A stretch of DNA of 64,000 nucleotides from Margaritifera margaritifera (taxonomy: Eukaryota; Mollusca; Bivalvia; Unionida; Margaritiferidae): assembly GCA_029931535.1 (NCBI GenBank), contig JAQPZY010001295.1, positions 1,939,248-2,003,247 of the forward strand. Direction: 5' to 3'. The notes under the pieces are model-generated. The model saw nothing but the letters and a program-made list of their open reading frames with translations, had not been told where the DNA came from and ran no database searches. Made by a program: the position numbers and the translations under genes. Below are positions 45,932 through 53,869 of this stretch, one piece after another. Position 1 is the first letter of the stretch. Each line of letters opens with the position of its first letter.

Positions 45932-46359
45932 AGTTCTAAAGTAGTGGTTCTGGTGTCCGAGGTGTCACTCAAGTGAACAGAAGAAGGATGTTCAAAAGGT
46001 TCCAAAAGAGGACTGGTATTGTGGTGACTGGAAGAAGAAGATGGACTAGCGTTGTTGTGGTGACTGTTGTCGGTCGTGGTCGTAAATTTCAAAGAGGGAC
46101 TAGGTAAAAGATAACCGATGCAACTGCTGAGTAAAATGGTCCACAATTGTTTGTCTCCTTGTTGTAAACTCAAATTGGCAATCGCTGCTCCGATGACACA
46201 ATACACTACAAAAATTTGGCAGAAAAAGACGATTTGATTTTTAGGCACACGTTCTCCACACCACACCCAAAGGGGTTGTTTTTGTAATTCTTGAAGAGAA
46301 GAACTTTGTGAAGGACTTGTTGAAGTCGTCGTCTGAGTGGCTACTGTGTTGAATGGCAT
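45928..46359 (-). CDS. Small conserved Polinton membrane protein
   Basis: About 143 residues from the start MPFNTVATQTTT at 46359, just after the integrase stop at 46373. Pattern: Ser/Thr-rich N-terminus; PLWVWCGERVPKNQIVFFCQ leading into a hydrophobic segment (IFVVYCVIGAAIANLSL); LWTILLSSCIGYLLPSPSL as a second hydrophobic segment; then a Ser/His/Thr-rich tail. The E-VPK...NLS...LW...GYLLPSP arrangement recurs in Polinton membrane proteins of unknown role. The topology of two membrane segments is inferred from hydrophobicity. Confidence 0.75.
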   Translation of the reverse strand: MPFNTVATQTTTSTSPSQSSSLQELQKQPLWVWCGERVPKNQIVFFCQIFVVYCVIGAAIANLSLQQGDKQLWTILLSSCIGYLLPSPSLKFTTTTDNSHHNNASPSSSSSHHNTSPLLEPFEHPSSVHLSDTSDTRTTTLEL

Positions 46360-46372
46360 GTTGTGAGTTTTA

Positions 46373-47490
46373 CTACTTCTTTTTCTTTTTATAGTTGACG
46401 ACTTGAGAAGCTGCAATCCAAGAATCAAAACTAGGGGGATATCCTTTCCAACGTACTTTGACTTCTACCAGTCGTCGTTTACCCACTTTCCGTGTTCTTT
46501 GTTCGAGAATGCTTTCGATGTCGTACAAGGTGTCTTCTTTTTTAGTCACTCGTTGTAACTCAGGCAAGTAAAATGTTCCTTTGAGTACTTCACCGTTCAT
46601 GTCTTCCAATTTATAGACGGGAGGATCACGTCCACGGACGGGGGTAGTGACACGAAACAATTCGGTGGTCCAGTTAGGTAAATAACCTTTGTCAAAAGTA
46701 CGTTTGGTTTTTCCGATACGAACCCAATCTCCCGTCTTTAACTCCAACAAAGGTGTCTTTTTTTTGGTCTGCTGGGGTGAACCAAATAATTTATCAAACA
46801 CGGTCACTTCGTTTTCAGGGCTGACCTCTTCGGGGGCACATCCAATGTTACGATGGTACGATTGATTGTACGCTTTGACCAAACGAGGTAACACGTCGAT
46901 GTACTTGAGAGTGTGTTGATGTGTAAAATATTTCCACATACGTTCTTTCAAAGTTCTTTGAAAACGTTCCGCGATACTGGCTTTGGTTTCAGGATTTTTC
47001 GGTCGTAAAAAAATGAATGTGTCTTTGTTTCAATTCTTTTTTGAAAAGCTTGGTTTAGAAATTCGGTACCTTTGTCCGTTTGCCATCGTAAAGGTTGGCG
47101 TCCACTTTGTTTCAAGATCAATTTTAAGGCCCGTACCAATTCGGTACTGCTTTTAGAAGTCAAAGGCACGACCCAAGCAAATTTGGAAAACACGTTGATG
47201 ACACAAAACAAATCTTTGTGACCACGATTGTAAGTAGCTAAATGAGAGACATCGGCTAAATCGGCTTGCCATTGATGATCGATCCCTTCCACTTGAGTGG
47301 TACTTCTAGAAAATTTACGTCGAATGGGTTTGTGTAACGTGTACGTTGATTGTTCTTGTAACCATCGTCGTACTTCAGGTAAACGTACACTTTTCAATTG
47401 ACTTTTAGCAGCTCGATATAATTTTTGAACTCCTCCGTAACCAGCAGCATGGCCAGGATTGTAATAAATGGTAGCTAACAGTTTCTCCAT
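46373..47490 (-). pseudogene. INT: Retroviral-type integrase with chromodomain, frame-broken
   Basis: The first frame (47490 to about 46990) gives the rve core: WQADLAD with D77, FSKFAWVVPL, and WQTDKGTEF with D139. The final Glu region, an AERF-x-RTLK box, and the C-terminal half are in another frame ending at 46373. They include an SH3-like GDWVRIGK segment and a chromodomain (YDIESILEQR, VRWKGYPPSFDSWI). Single-base length changes in A-rich runs near 47040 and 46995 account for the break. The enzyme inserts the element and makes the 6-bp duplication. With the frame broken it may be inactive, or these may be assembly errors. Confidence 0.88.
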
Positions 47491-47503
47491 GATTTTTTTT
47501 TTC

Positions 47504-48100
47504 TCAAGAATAAGTTAACCAAGTTCCAATACTCTTTTCTTCGTGAGGTATCTTTTTGGATTGTTGTTGTTTACGTGTCCGACGTGCTACTGGGGTAAAG
47601 GGAGTTCGATCATCAGGGGTCATCGGTTCTGTTTTGACTTCTTTCTTCACTTCTTTCTTTTTCTCTTCTGAGGGTAAAGGGGTAGACCTTTTCTTTTTTA
47701 TCCAATCTGGGGTGGCTAACTTTTTTATTTTTTTAAGAGGTGGAGTTAGTAAAAACTCTTCTTCTTCTTCTTTTTCTTTTTTGATAGTCACTTTAGGTTC
47801 GCTTTTCATCAGAGCCTTTAAATCTCTCAGAGTGGGTGAAGCTGTTTCGTCGACTGCTTTTTGACGAAAGAGTTGTAGACGTTGTAAAAGTTGACCGTAC
47901 CGTTGGGATTTTTCTGTTTCGGACAAATCATTACGTTCCATCAGGGATTGTATTTCTTGTTGTAACTGGGACATCTCGTTGAGATTAGGATTGGGTGGTA
48001 AATGAGGTATCCGTTGTTCGTTCCATCGATGAAATTCCATCCATCGTTTGTAAGGTATTAAAGTCAGTTTTCGTCCTTCCATTTCATTCAAAGGTACCAA
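47504..48100 (-). CDS. Conserved Polinton coiled-coil/basic protein
   Basis: 198 residues starting MVPLNEMEGRKLTLIPYKRW. The N-terminal LIPYKRWMEF segment resembles a conserved opening of Polinton proteins found next to the integrase. Next comes a coiled coil (about residues 42-85, MSQLQQEIQSLMERNDLSET) and a long Lys/Glu-rich disordered tail with PDWI and TPVARRTRK. Probably a virion-associated protein; no enzyme motif is visible. The frame is intact, with an upstream TATA-like GGATAAAAAGG near 48140. Confidence 0.6.
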   Translation of the reverse strand: MVPLNEMEGRKLTLIPYKRWMEFHRWNEQRIPHLPPNPNLNEMSQLQQEIQSLMERNDLSETEKSQRYGQLLQRLQLFRQKAVDETASPTLRDLKALMKSEPKVTIKKEKEEEEEFLLTPPLKKIKKLATPDWIKKKRSTPLPSEEKKKEVKKEVKTEPMTPDDRTPFTPVARRTRKQQQSKKIPHEEKSIGTWLTYS

Positions 48101-48149
48101 AAAGGTGTGGTCTTTTCAGAAAAGGGTGGTCCTTTTTATCCTATTTTTT

Positions 48150-48569
48150 TTATCGCATGACCCCTCCTAAAAGTGGTCCAGCAATCGTTCCTAACAAAGG
48201 ACCCGCTATTTTTAACAACGGTCCTAACAGCATAGGTAGAAATCCTCCTCGTTGTACCAACATTTTTTTCTTTTGTTGAAGAGGTATTTTCTTTTTCACC
48301 ATTTGACGAAGAACGTTCCGATGTTTCCCTAATTTTTGTTTCTGTATCTTGGACAAAGGTACCGTTCCTTTCAACACGTTCAAACAACATTCACACACGG
48401 TATCGATGATTTCTTTAGGAGCTGTTTGAATGAGTTGTTTTCGCATGGGAGGATTGAATTTGGTCAAGACAGACAAGACATCCCAATGTTTAGCAAGACG
48501 AGGGGGAAGTCGTCCTTTTTTGGTGGTTTTCTTCTTTTTTTGGTGGTGGTGTACATGTTTGGGAGCCAT
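48150..48569 (-). CDS. Adenovirus pX-like core protein
   Basis: 139 residues, intact. A basic His/Lys-rich N-terminus and helical middle lead to KKKMLVQRGGFLPMLLGPLL followed by Gly/Leu-rich repeats (IAGPLLGTIAGPLLGG). The LVQRGGF-LP-LL hydrophobic tail is the signature shared by adenovirus pX (mu precursor) and Polinton/adintovirus homologues, which condense DNA and associate with the capsid. An AGTATAAAATAG box lies about 60 bp upstream of the ATG. A likely paralogue is the gene at 49.03-49.58 kb. Confidence 0.82.
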   Translation of the reverse strand: MAPKHVHHHQKKKKTTKKGRLPPRLAKHWDVLSVLTKFNPPMRKQLIQTAPKEIIDTVCECCLNVLKGTVPLSKIQKQKLGKHRNVLRQMVKKKIPLQQKKKMLVQRGGFLPMLLGPLLKIAGPLLGTIAGPLLGGVMR

Positions 48570-49033
48570 CTTTTTTAGTCGGTAGAAAACAAGTCTGAAG
48601 TCTTTTAGCAGGGAACCCTTCTATTTTATACTGGAACACGTCTCCACTGATTCTCTGTACGACGTACCAACTTTACGACAGGTCTGACTCGACGTGTGAG
48701 GTGTTTTCAAGGGACTAAATCGTCTCAATTCTTCTTTGGATAAATCCACTAAACTTTGTCAGATGCCAGTTCTTTCTTGGACTTTGGTTTTAGGGGATGG
48801 TACTTTGTGGGTGGCTGCTGCCATGGCTAAATCAGCTGAAGTCGACGGCCCGACGGGGTCACTTTCGAAATAGGTTTCCATTTTTGCATCAAATTAGGAA
48901 ACACGGATCTTAAGTCTGGTTTGACAGGCATCATGGTAAAAGAGGGTGGTGAAGAAGACAAAGAGGAAGAGGTGGACTCTAAAGGAGACCTCGCCATCAT
49001 CATGGGGGACTGTGATGGTGGCGATGGTTGATG
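48570..49033 (-). pseudogene. Unresolved broken reading frames
   Basis: Short minus-strand segments look coding (FTMMPVKPDLRSVFPNLM, SKEELRRFSPLKTPHTS) but stops and frame changes separate them. They may be the C-terminal continuation of the basic gene that ends at 49034, or a separate small gene. No family was recognised. Confidence 0.35.
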
Positions 49034-49582
49034 CTAGTAAGGGTGGTGGTGTTTTGCGGGTGTACGTTTGCGTCCTGGCTGCAGTGCCTCTTTTACGTCG
49101 GGTGTTAGTGGCAGCAGGTGTGGTTTTCTTCTTCTTCTTCTTCTGGGCACGACTTTTCTTTTCTTAGGGCTGGTTTTTTTTCTTCTTTGGACTTTTTTTC
49201 TTCTTCTTCTTCTATTTAGGTGATTTGGTTTTTTTACTTTGGTATCATTAGGATCCCATTTCAAAAGGGAACGAATCATGACTCCTCCTAAAGAACCACT
49301 TCCACCAGGAGTTAAAATGATTTGTTTTTTAGTCCGTGAATCGATTCTAGGATCAGCCAGTTGTGACAATGCTCCTTTATGTTTTTGAAAAAAACGTTGA
49401 GTTTGATGAGGGATGTGATGATGCCTTGTAGTAATTGACGTGCCGTCAAAGTAAACCATCGTAACACTTCTTTCAGACTCGCTTCTAACAAATGAGCACG
49501 GACTTGTGCATTTTTTTCACGACTGATACCATACAAGGCACGAATCAAATTTAGCCGAAGGATGAGATTGAAATGAAGTCAT
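49034..49582 (-). pseudogene. Second pX-like protein with protamine-like tail, frame-broken
   Basis: The start is MTSFQSHPSAK at 49582, with ACTATAAAAAC about 55 bp upstream. Three frames together give LLEASLKEVLRWFTLTARQL, then FFQKHKGALSQLADPR, then a GGSGSLGGVMIRSLL hydrophobic segment and a very basic tail with runs of Arg and Lys. The R-x-H-x2-L...KK...GG-LG-LL layout parallels the pX-like gene at 48.15 kb, and the Arg-rich tail recalls adenovirus pVII. Frame changes lie near 49.55 and 49.41 kb. Copy 1 keeps part of it at 33.4-33.7 kb. Confidence 0.65.
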
Positions 49583-49645
49583 CTTCTCTCTCCAAAAAGA
49601 GTGTGTGACAGAAATGACGTCGTAGGTTGTTTTTATAGTTTTTTT

Positions 49646-50388
49646 TTAAAAATGAGCTGAAGGGGACGTGTAAATGACAGGACCTCCTTCTTGACCCCAA
49701 GAGTGAAAGATACTGGCACGAAATCTCAAATAGTCAGGAGTGGTCGGTTTTAAGTCAATGAGTAAATACTCGTGAGGGGTTTGAGTGGCATCGTCGTACG
49801 CATAATTGAGCCAAGGAGCTCCTAACTGTTTGGCTAACACTTGTACTTGAGATTTGTCTCTGGGGCTTTTAAACAAGACCACGTAATGAGCATTCAAACT
49901 AATAGTTCGATGGGCTTTACTTGTTTGAAATAAATTTTGTGTAATGTAGACAATACTAGCATTACGATGGTGACCTTTTCGTGTAAACCAAAGTTTAATT
50001 TCTTCTTCGTCTTCTCCTAACATGTCATCAAAAATAACTAAATGAGTTTGACTCACGTCAGACACGATTCCATCGTCTTCGTGAGGAATACCATCCACAA
50101 AGGAAATGGTTTCTCCTTGACTTTCTTCAATAACGTGTAAGACGGTTGCCACTCTTTGTAACACCACACGATACGTTGAGGTGGACGATCAAACAAATTA
50201 GTTTTGTGTTCGATCAATCGTTTGACAAATTCGGTTTTCCCTGAACCACTAGGTCCAGCAATCAACATGTTAAATGGATGGCGCAGATACAAAGCATTCC
50301 AACTTTGACGATCTAACTTTTCGTCAATCACTTTTACCACAGAAGAGGAAGAGGAAGCAGACGAGGTAGAAGAGGATGATGTAGCCAT
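49646..50388 (-). pseudogene. ATPase: FtsK/HerA-type packaging ATPase, one frameshift
   Basis: The start MATSSSSTSSA at 50388 is preferred over an upstream in-frame Met because copy 1 starts equivalently. The first frame has FNMLIAGPSGSGKTEFVKRL (Walker A) and PPQRIVWCYKEW. The second frame, from about 50150, has a GIP-H-DD segment, HLVIFDDMLGE (Walker B), IVYITQNLF (sensor-like) and a C-terminal PDYLRFRASIF. This is the A32-like motor that packages viral DNA. A single-base change around 50150 joins the frames. A GTATAAAATGC box is at about 50440. Confidence 0.88.
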
Positions 50389-50507
50389 GATTGAGGTAAG
50401 AAGATTTTTGAGAAGAAGACAAAAAACCCAAGGCATTTTATACGTTTTCATACACGTTTATTTTTTTTTTTTTAAAAAGTAACTAACCAACCAACAAATA
50501 ACATATT

Positions 50508-50654
50508 TTACAACTTTACACGAACACGAAGAAGTGAATGAGTGAGAAAATATGCAATTAAAATGAACACGTACACTATTAAGACTGCCACTAAAACATT
50601 TAAAGTTATCTCTAAACAAGGTAAGGAACAACAATAGTTTCTTGTCCTAGTCAT
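50508..50654 (-). CDS. 48-residue single-pass membrane peptide
   Basis: ATG at 50654, TAA at 50510-50508. The product begins MTRTRNYCCSLPCLEITLNV, has one strong membrane segment (about residues 18-37, rich in Val/Leu/Ile) and ends in a basic SLLRVRVKL tail. Four Cys in the N-terminal part (two at 8-9, one at 13) could be palmitoylated; that is an inference. It lies upstream of the ATPase start and is small enough to be missed by length filters. Function is unknown. Confidence 0.5.
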   Translation of the reverse strand: MTRTRNYCCSLPCLEITLNVLVAVLIVYVFILIAYFLTHSLLRVRVKL

Positions 50655-51450
50655 GAAAGACACTGTGTTTTGGGGTAACATTCTTCTGGTCGTCTTTTGT
50701 TTTTTTTTTTTGAATCCTCTGACGGTAGCGGTGGTAAAGAAGGGTGGTGTTCCTCCTCAAGAGGTATTGGAACCACAGTGGTGGTGTCAGGTACTTCTTC
50801 TTCTTTTTCTCTTTTAGGGTTTCCCATCGAGGTTCCCAGTTTTTCACTTTTAGAACCTTATGGATAAGTGGCCAAATCTTTGCTGAACTGGGCCACTTCT
50901 TGTAACCAATATTGGAAACCAAGGTTTCTCCAGGGTCGTACATCTTTCCAATGGAAAAGGTGTTGGTGTAACTCGCTAGCAGTACACACTTCTTGAAATG
51001 TTTTTATACACAGATAAAGTGTGACGAATGTCTTCTTCACACGGAAGTGCGTCACTAATTTTAATCACCACTCTCAACGCTTTACGTACAATGTTTCTTT
51101 CGTGGACTGATAAAATCAAGTTTTTATAGTCTTCTTCTTCCTACTAAGTCCGAAGAAGAACACAGGGTCATATTGTTTTTTTGGAACTCAACAACAATTG
51201 AGTCCAAAACAACCACGGATCCTTCACAAGAATCCAAGGGCAAACACTTGTTCTCAAAATACTCCACAACAAATGTCCTGGAAAACGAATTCCAAGATAA
51301 GAAGTCACTATGACACATGCCACATAACGTCCAAAATTCAATGGACACAGTTGCTTGTATCACTTGTTTATAATCCCTCTAAGGTCTGAATTTTATCTAT
51401 GCTTTCCTTCCACGGAATCAGTTTCACAACTGGTGTGTAGAGTTGAGGCA
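50655..51450 (-). pseudogene. LSVHER-family gene A, frame-broken
   Basis: An ACTATAAAAGAG box at about 51464 precedes ATG at 51450 (MPQLYTPVVKLIPWKESIDK). Fragments in changing frames follow: PLNFGRYVACVIVTSYLGIR, LSVHERNIVRKALRVVIKIS, EEDIRHTLSVYKN, and FHWKDVRPWRNLGFQYWLQE. The tail is acidic and proline-rich in one frame (VPDTTTVVPIPLEEEHHPSL). The same blocks occur in the neighbouring gene at 51.5 kb and in copy 1 at 34.9-35.45 kb. No known domain was recognised; predicted helices are inferred from composition. Confidence 0.55.
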
Positions 51451-51521
51451 TACCCACTCTTTTATAGTCAGGCAGCAGCTGTGTCAAAACAATACACTTG
51501 ACACTTAGTGGTGGTGACGGG

Positions 51522-51770
51522 CTAGATCTTTGGCAAACTGTGTACTTCTTCTAGCCAAGCATTGAAGCCAACACTTTTCCAGTCACGTACATCTTTCCAA
51601 TCTTTATTAATTTCTTGGTAAATCCAACTAACAAGACACACTTTTTCAAACGTGTCAAGGCAAGATAAATTTGTTCTAATGTCTTCTTCCCCCCTTGGAA
51701 TGTTCATGACCACTTTCAACACTTTGAGTATAATTTCTCTTTCATGTACCGATAAAGCATGAAGGCTCAT
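51522..51770 (-). CDS. LSVHER-family gene B
   Basis: 82 residues, open: MSLHALSVHEREIILKVLKV, GEEDIRTNLSCLDTFEKV, DWKDVRDWKSVGFNAWLEEV. It aligns along its whole length with gene A (LSVHER, EEDIR, WKDVR-WK-x-GF-x-WL-EV). Its start overlaps the stop of the 37-residue frame upstream (ATGA). Function is unknown; tandem duplication within a virus-like element suggests a host-interaction role, which is inference only. Confidence 0.55.
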   Translation of the reverse strand: MSLHALSVHEREIILKVLKVVMNIPRGEEDIRTNLSCLDTFEKVCLVSWIYQEINKDWKDVRDWKSVGFNAWLEEVHSLPKI

Positions 51771-51880
51771 GTTTGACTTCCTTCCACCACAGAATCCGTT
51801 TCACGAGTAAAGTGATTTGAGGACGTGGCCGCCTCCTCTTTATAGGGGTCAATGGCTAAGGTTGGTATCTTGGGTGGCAT
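51767..51880 (-). CDS. 37-residue leader frame upstream of LSVHER gene B
   Basis: ATG at 51880, stop overlapping the next ATG at 51770. It begins MPPKIPTLAIDPYKEEAATS. Gene A also begins MPQLYTPVV, so this may be the true N-terminus of gene B separated by a one-base frame change, not a separate gene. A TATA-like CCTATAAAGAG lies within it. Confidence 0.35.
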   Translation of the reverse strand: MPPKIPTLAIDPYKEEAATSSNHFTRETDSVVEGSQT

Positions 51881-51919
51881 GTTTTTATTGCCAGGCTCCC
51901 AAGGGTTGGTACCTTTTGA

Positions 51920-52170
51920 GACAGTCTCCTTCAGGATAGAAGTTGTGATAGACGGTTTCCCATGACCATTCTTCTATGCCCTTGAAAGAGGGTATAGTGT
52001 AAAAATCGAGAAATGACTTTGAGTTTACGTTTCATTTGTAATTTCACAAACTCTCGGTAAATCTTTTCGCGCACATTAAAAGGCATGCCACTAATGTACT
52101 TGGGTAAAGTTTTCCGATTTGGAAAGAAATACTTCTCTTTTGTATTCTTCACGATACTGGTGATAGTCAT
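51920..52170 (-). CDS. RERIY-family gene 1
   Basis: Starts MTITSIVKNTKEKYFFPNRK at 52170. The core TLPKYISGMPFNVREKIYRE plus FVKLQMKRKLKVI matches two further copies upstream. After a frame change near 52.02 kb the likely C-terminus continues as YTIPSFKGIEEWSWETVYHN. LP-x3-R-x2-IY-x-EF resembles an F-box-like opening, but it is too short to assign. The start overlaps the stop of the next copy (ATGA). Confidence 0.45.
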
Positions 52171-52440
52171 TGTTCAGAATCAAATTTTCTGATGCGACGA
52201 AAGTAACCATAGCCTTGAAATCGAGGAATCACTTGAAGTTTAACGTTTCACTTGAATCTGAACCAACTCATCGTAAATCCGTTTTTGCAACTTTGAAGGC
52301 AAGTCACGAATGCGATCTTGGTAGAGTAGGTTTCTTGGTGACAAAATACTCACACACTAACCAAACGGAATCGGTTGGTAAAGTATATTCTATAGGATCC
52401 AACACCAGTTTCAGTGATTATCCTATCTAATTTCAAAACA
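52168..52440 (-). pseudogene. RERIY-family gene 2, frame-broken
   Basis: Frames contain EYTLPTDSVWLVCEYFVTKK, RIYDELVQIQVKR and LQVIPRFQGYGYFRRIRKFD before a stop that overlaps the start of gene 1. This matches gene 1 (IYREFVKLQMKRK, LKVI) block by block. One-base changes separate the blocks. Function is unknown. Confidence 0.4.
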
Positions 52441-52860
52441 CAAAAAGGTGATTTGTCTTCAGGAGACAGTTCTTCTAACAGTTTTTTGAATTCGTCTATG
52501 TTAGTCACATTTTTTTTCCTTCACATCCTTCCATGGAATTGTATATTCCACTGCTACATTGTAGGTAGACCCCTACCAATGTCTTAAATTGGTGATGTAA
52601 CTTTTCATCAATGTCTGACCATTTGAATATCTCTTAGCCATCAAATGTCTTATTACCTTCAAAAGCCATTGGTTTCAACAAGTATGTCGAAAAGGATGTA
52701 ACTCTTTTTTACGTTTCAGTTGAAAGTGAACAAATTCTTGGTAAATCCGTTCTCGTAGCTCCAAAGGTAATCCACGAATACGATCTTCTAAAGTAGGAAT
52801 ATACTGAAAATATACGATCTTGTTAACTCTAAAGGTAAACCACAAATAAGTTCAGTCTAA
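52440..52860 (-). pseudogene. RERIY-family gene 3 remnant
   Basis: Minus strand around 52.82-52.70 kb encodes YIPTLEDRIRGLPLELRERI plus YQEFVHFQLKRKKELHPF, the clearest version of the family motif. Downstream, VAVEYTIPWKDVKEK (about 52.55 kb) resembles the EYT-P segment of gene 2. Stops are frequent, so this is a fragment or two overlapping remnants. Confidence 0.4.
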
Positions 52861-52869
52861 AGAAGAAGT

Positions 52870-53150
52870 ATTACTTCTTGTTATCTGGCTCATCGTACCC
52901 GTACTGTTCTAAGGCTACTAAAGGTAAGAAGTGACAGTGCGGAGACCATCTGGCATGTTCAATGTAAGCTGAGTCGGTAGGCTCCAATGGCGAAGTTCCA
53001 CACCGCACTAAGCATTGAACATTATCTCCTTCTCCCGTGTATTTAATCCAGATCTAGCTAAACTTTCCGGTTTAGGTCCATCTAGAAATTGGTGGCCACT
53101 TGTCTTTGAATGACTCGAGTCGACTTTCAATACTTGGAATAACCAAATAA
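52870..53150 (-). pseudogene. BIR-domain (IAP-like) gene 2, frame-broken
   Basis: Three adjacent frames give consecutive parts of a baculovirus IAP repeat: ESRLESFKDKWPP (opening R-x2-SF-x2-WP), GPKPESLARSGL (LA-x-AGF position), and KYTGEGDNVQCLVRCG followed by EPTDSAYIEHARWSPHCHFL, with the zinc-binding C...C...H-x6-C set. BIR domains bind caspases or IBM peptides and block apoptosis. The segment ends GYDEPDNKK. The typical Trp between the Cys pair and Asp is not seen. The frame breaks are short indels. Confidence 0.72.
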
Positions 53151-53163
53151 AGTCACAGGTATT

Positions 53164-53400
53164 CTAATATGCCAATAAGGGCTCCACATTCACCTTGTTG
53201 TCATTAACCGTCAATACTAGTTCCTTTAGTATTTCCACTGAAGCAAAAAGGGCGATCTGCCTCTTTAGAGTTGGATCGACGGCGAGTAACTGAATCCACG
53301 ATGTCACAACGTACGGCATCGGTCTCGTCATGGTATGGATCAGCATCCGCACTCCAAATTCCTCAAACTGGAAAAAATACTCATCTATTTTTTTTTCTTC
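53164..53400 (-). CDS. Unknown accessory gene
   Basis: An open frame from about 53400 encodes DEYFFQFEEFGVRMLIHTMT and continues to a stop at 53164 with TSWIQLLAVDPTLKRQIALF and EILKELVLTVNDNK, predicted helical. A GGTATAAAAAAGG box lies at about 53460. The nearest ATG at about 53386 is in another frame, so a one-base change near the start is likely. It sits between the two BIR genes. No family was recognised. Confidence 0.4.
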   Translation of the reverse strand, partial: EEKKIDEYFFQFEEFGVRMLIHTMTRPMPYVVTSWIQLLAVDPTLKRQIALFASVEILKELVLTVNDNKVNVEPLLAY

Positions 53401-53409
53401 TTGCTCGGT

Positions 53410-53758
53410 TCACGTGAAAGTCAGAATGAAGGTTAGGCTTGGAAGGGGTTCCTTTTTTATACCTTCGACTGTACCATCCGAAAAGTATTGTAAATGTGAT
53501 CCGTGGAAAACGCCAAAGAAAGGTAAGCACAGTTTGGTGACCATCTTGGTATGTTCCACAATATCTGAATCTTTAGGACTCATGCGAATGCTTACACCAC
53601 AACTAAAACATTTCACTAAACTTCCCTGTTCAAAGTAGACACATCCTGCTCTGCTAAAGAGATGGCTGTGGGTAATCGATCCCTTTAGGCCATTTTTTAA
53701 ACGTCTTCAATCGACTGGTACAATCAGCATAGTCAGGCAAGACCCATGTTGAAGTCAT
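53410..53758 (-). pseudogene. BIR-domain (IAP-like) gene 1, one frameshift
   Basis: A TATAAAAAAAGG box at about 53795 precedes ATG at 53758 (MTSTWVLPDYADCTSRLKTF, then KKWPKGIDYPQP). After a frame change near 53660, AGCVYFEQGSLVKCFSCGVS and a KDSDIVEHTKMVTKLC stretch complete the BIR zinc ligands (C-x2-C-x15-H-x7-C). The protein is one BIR domain plus a short tail, with no RING finger. Family role: inhibition of apoptosis. In a virus-like element this would keep an infected cell alive; that is inferred. Confidence 0.75.
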
Positions 53759-53869
53759 CTTTTCTGGGTTTTTTTTCAAGAAAAGGGTTTCCTTTTTTTA
53801 TACTTCTCCAAATCAGGCGTGTCCGTAAGGTAAAGTGGTGTGATCTGGAAGTCTCACTCTTTTTGGTAC

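Noticed and set aside
47556..47864. Plus-strand hydrophobic 102-codon gene
   Set aside because: Antisense shadow of the Lys/Glu-rich tail of the coiled-coil protein gene.
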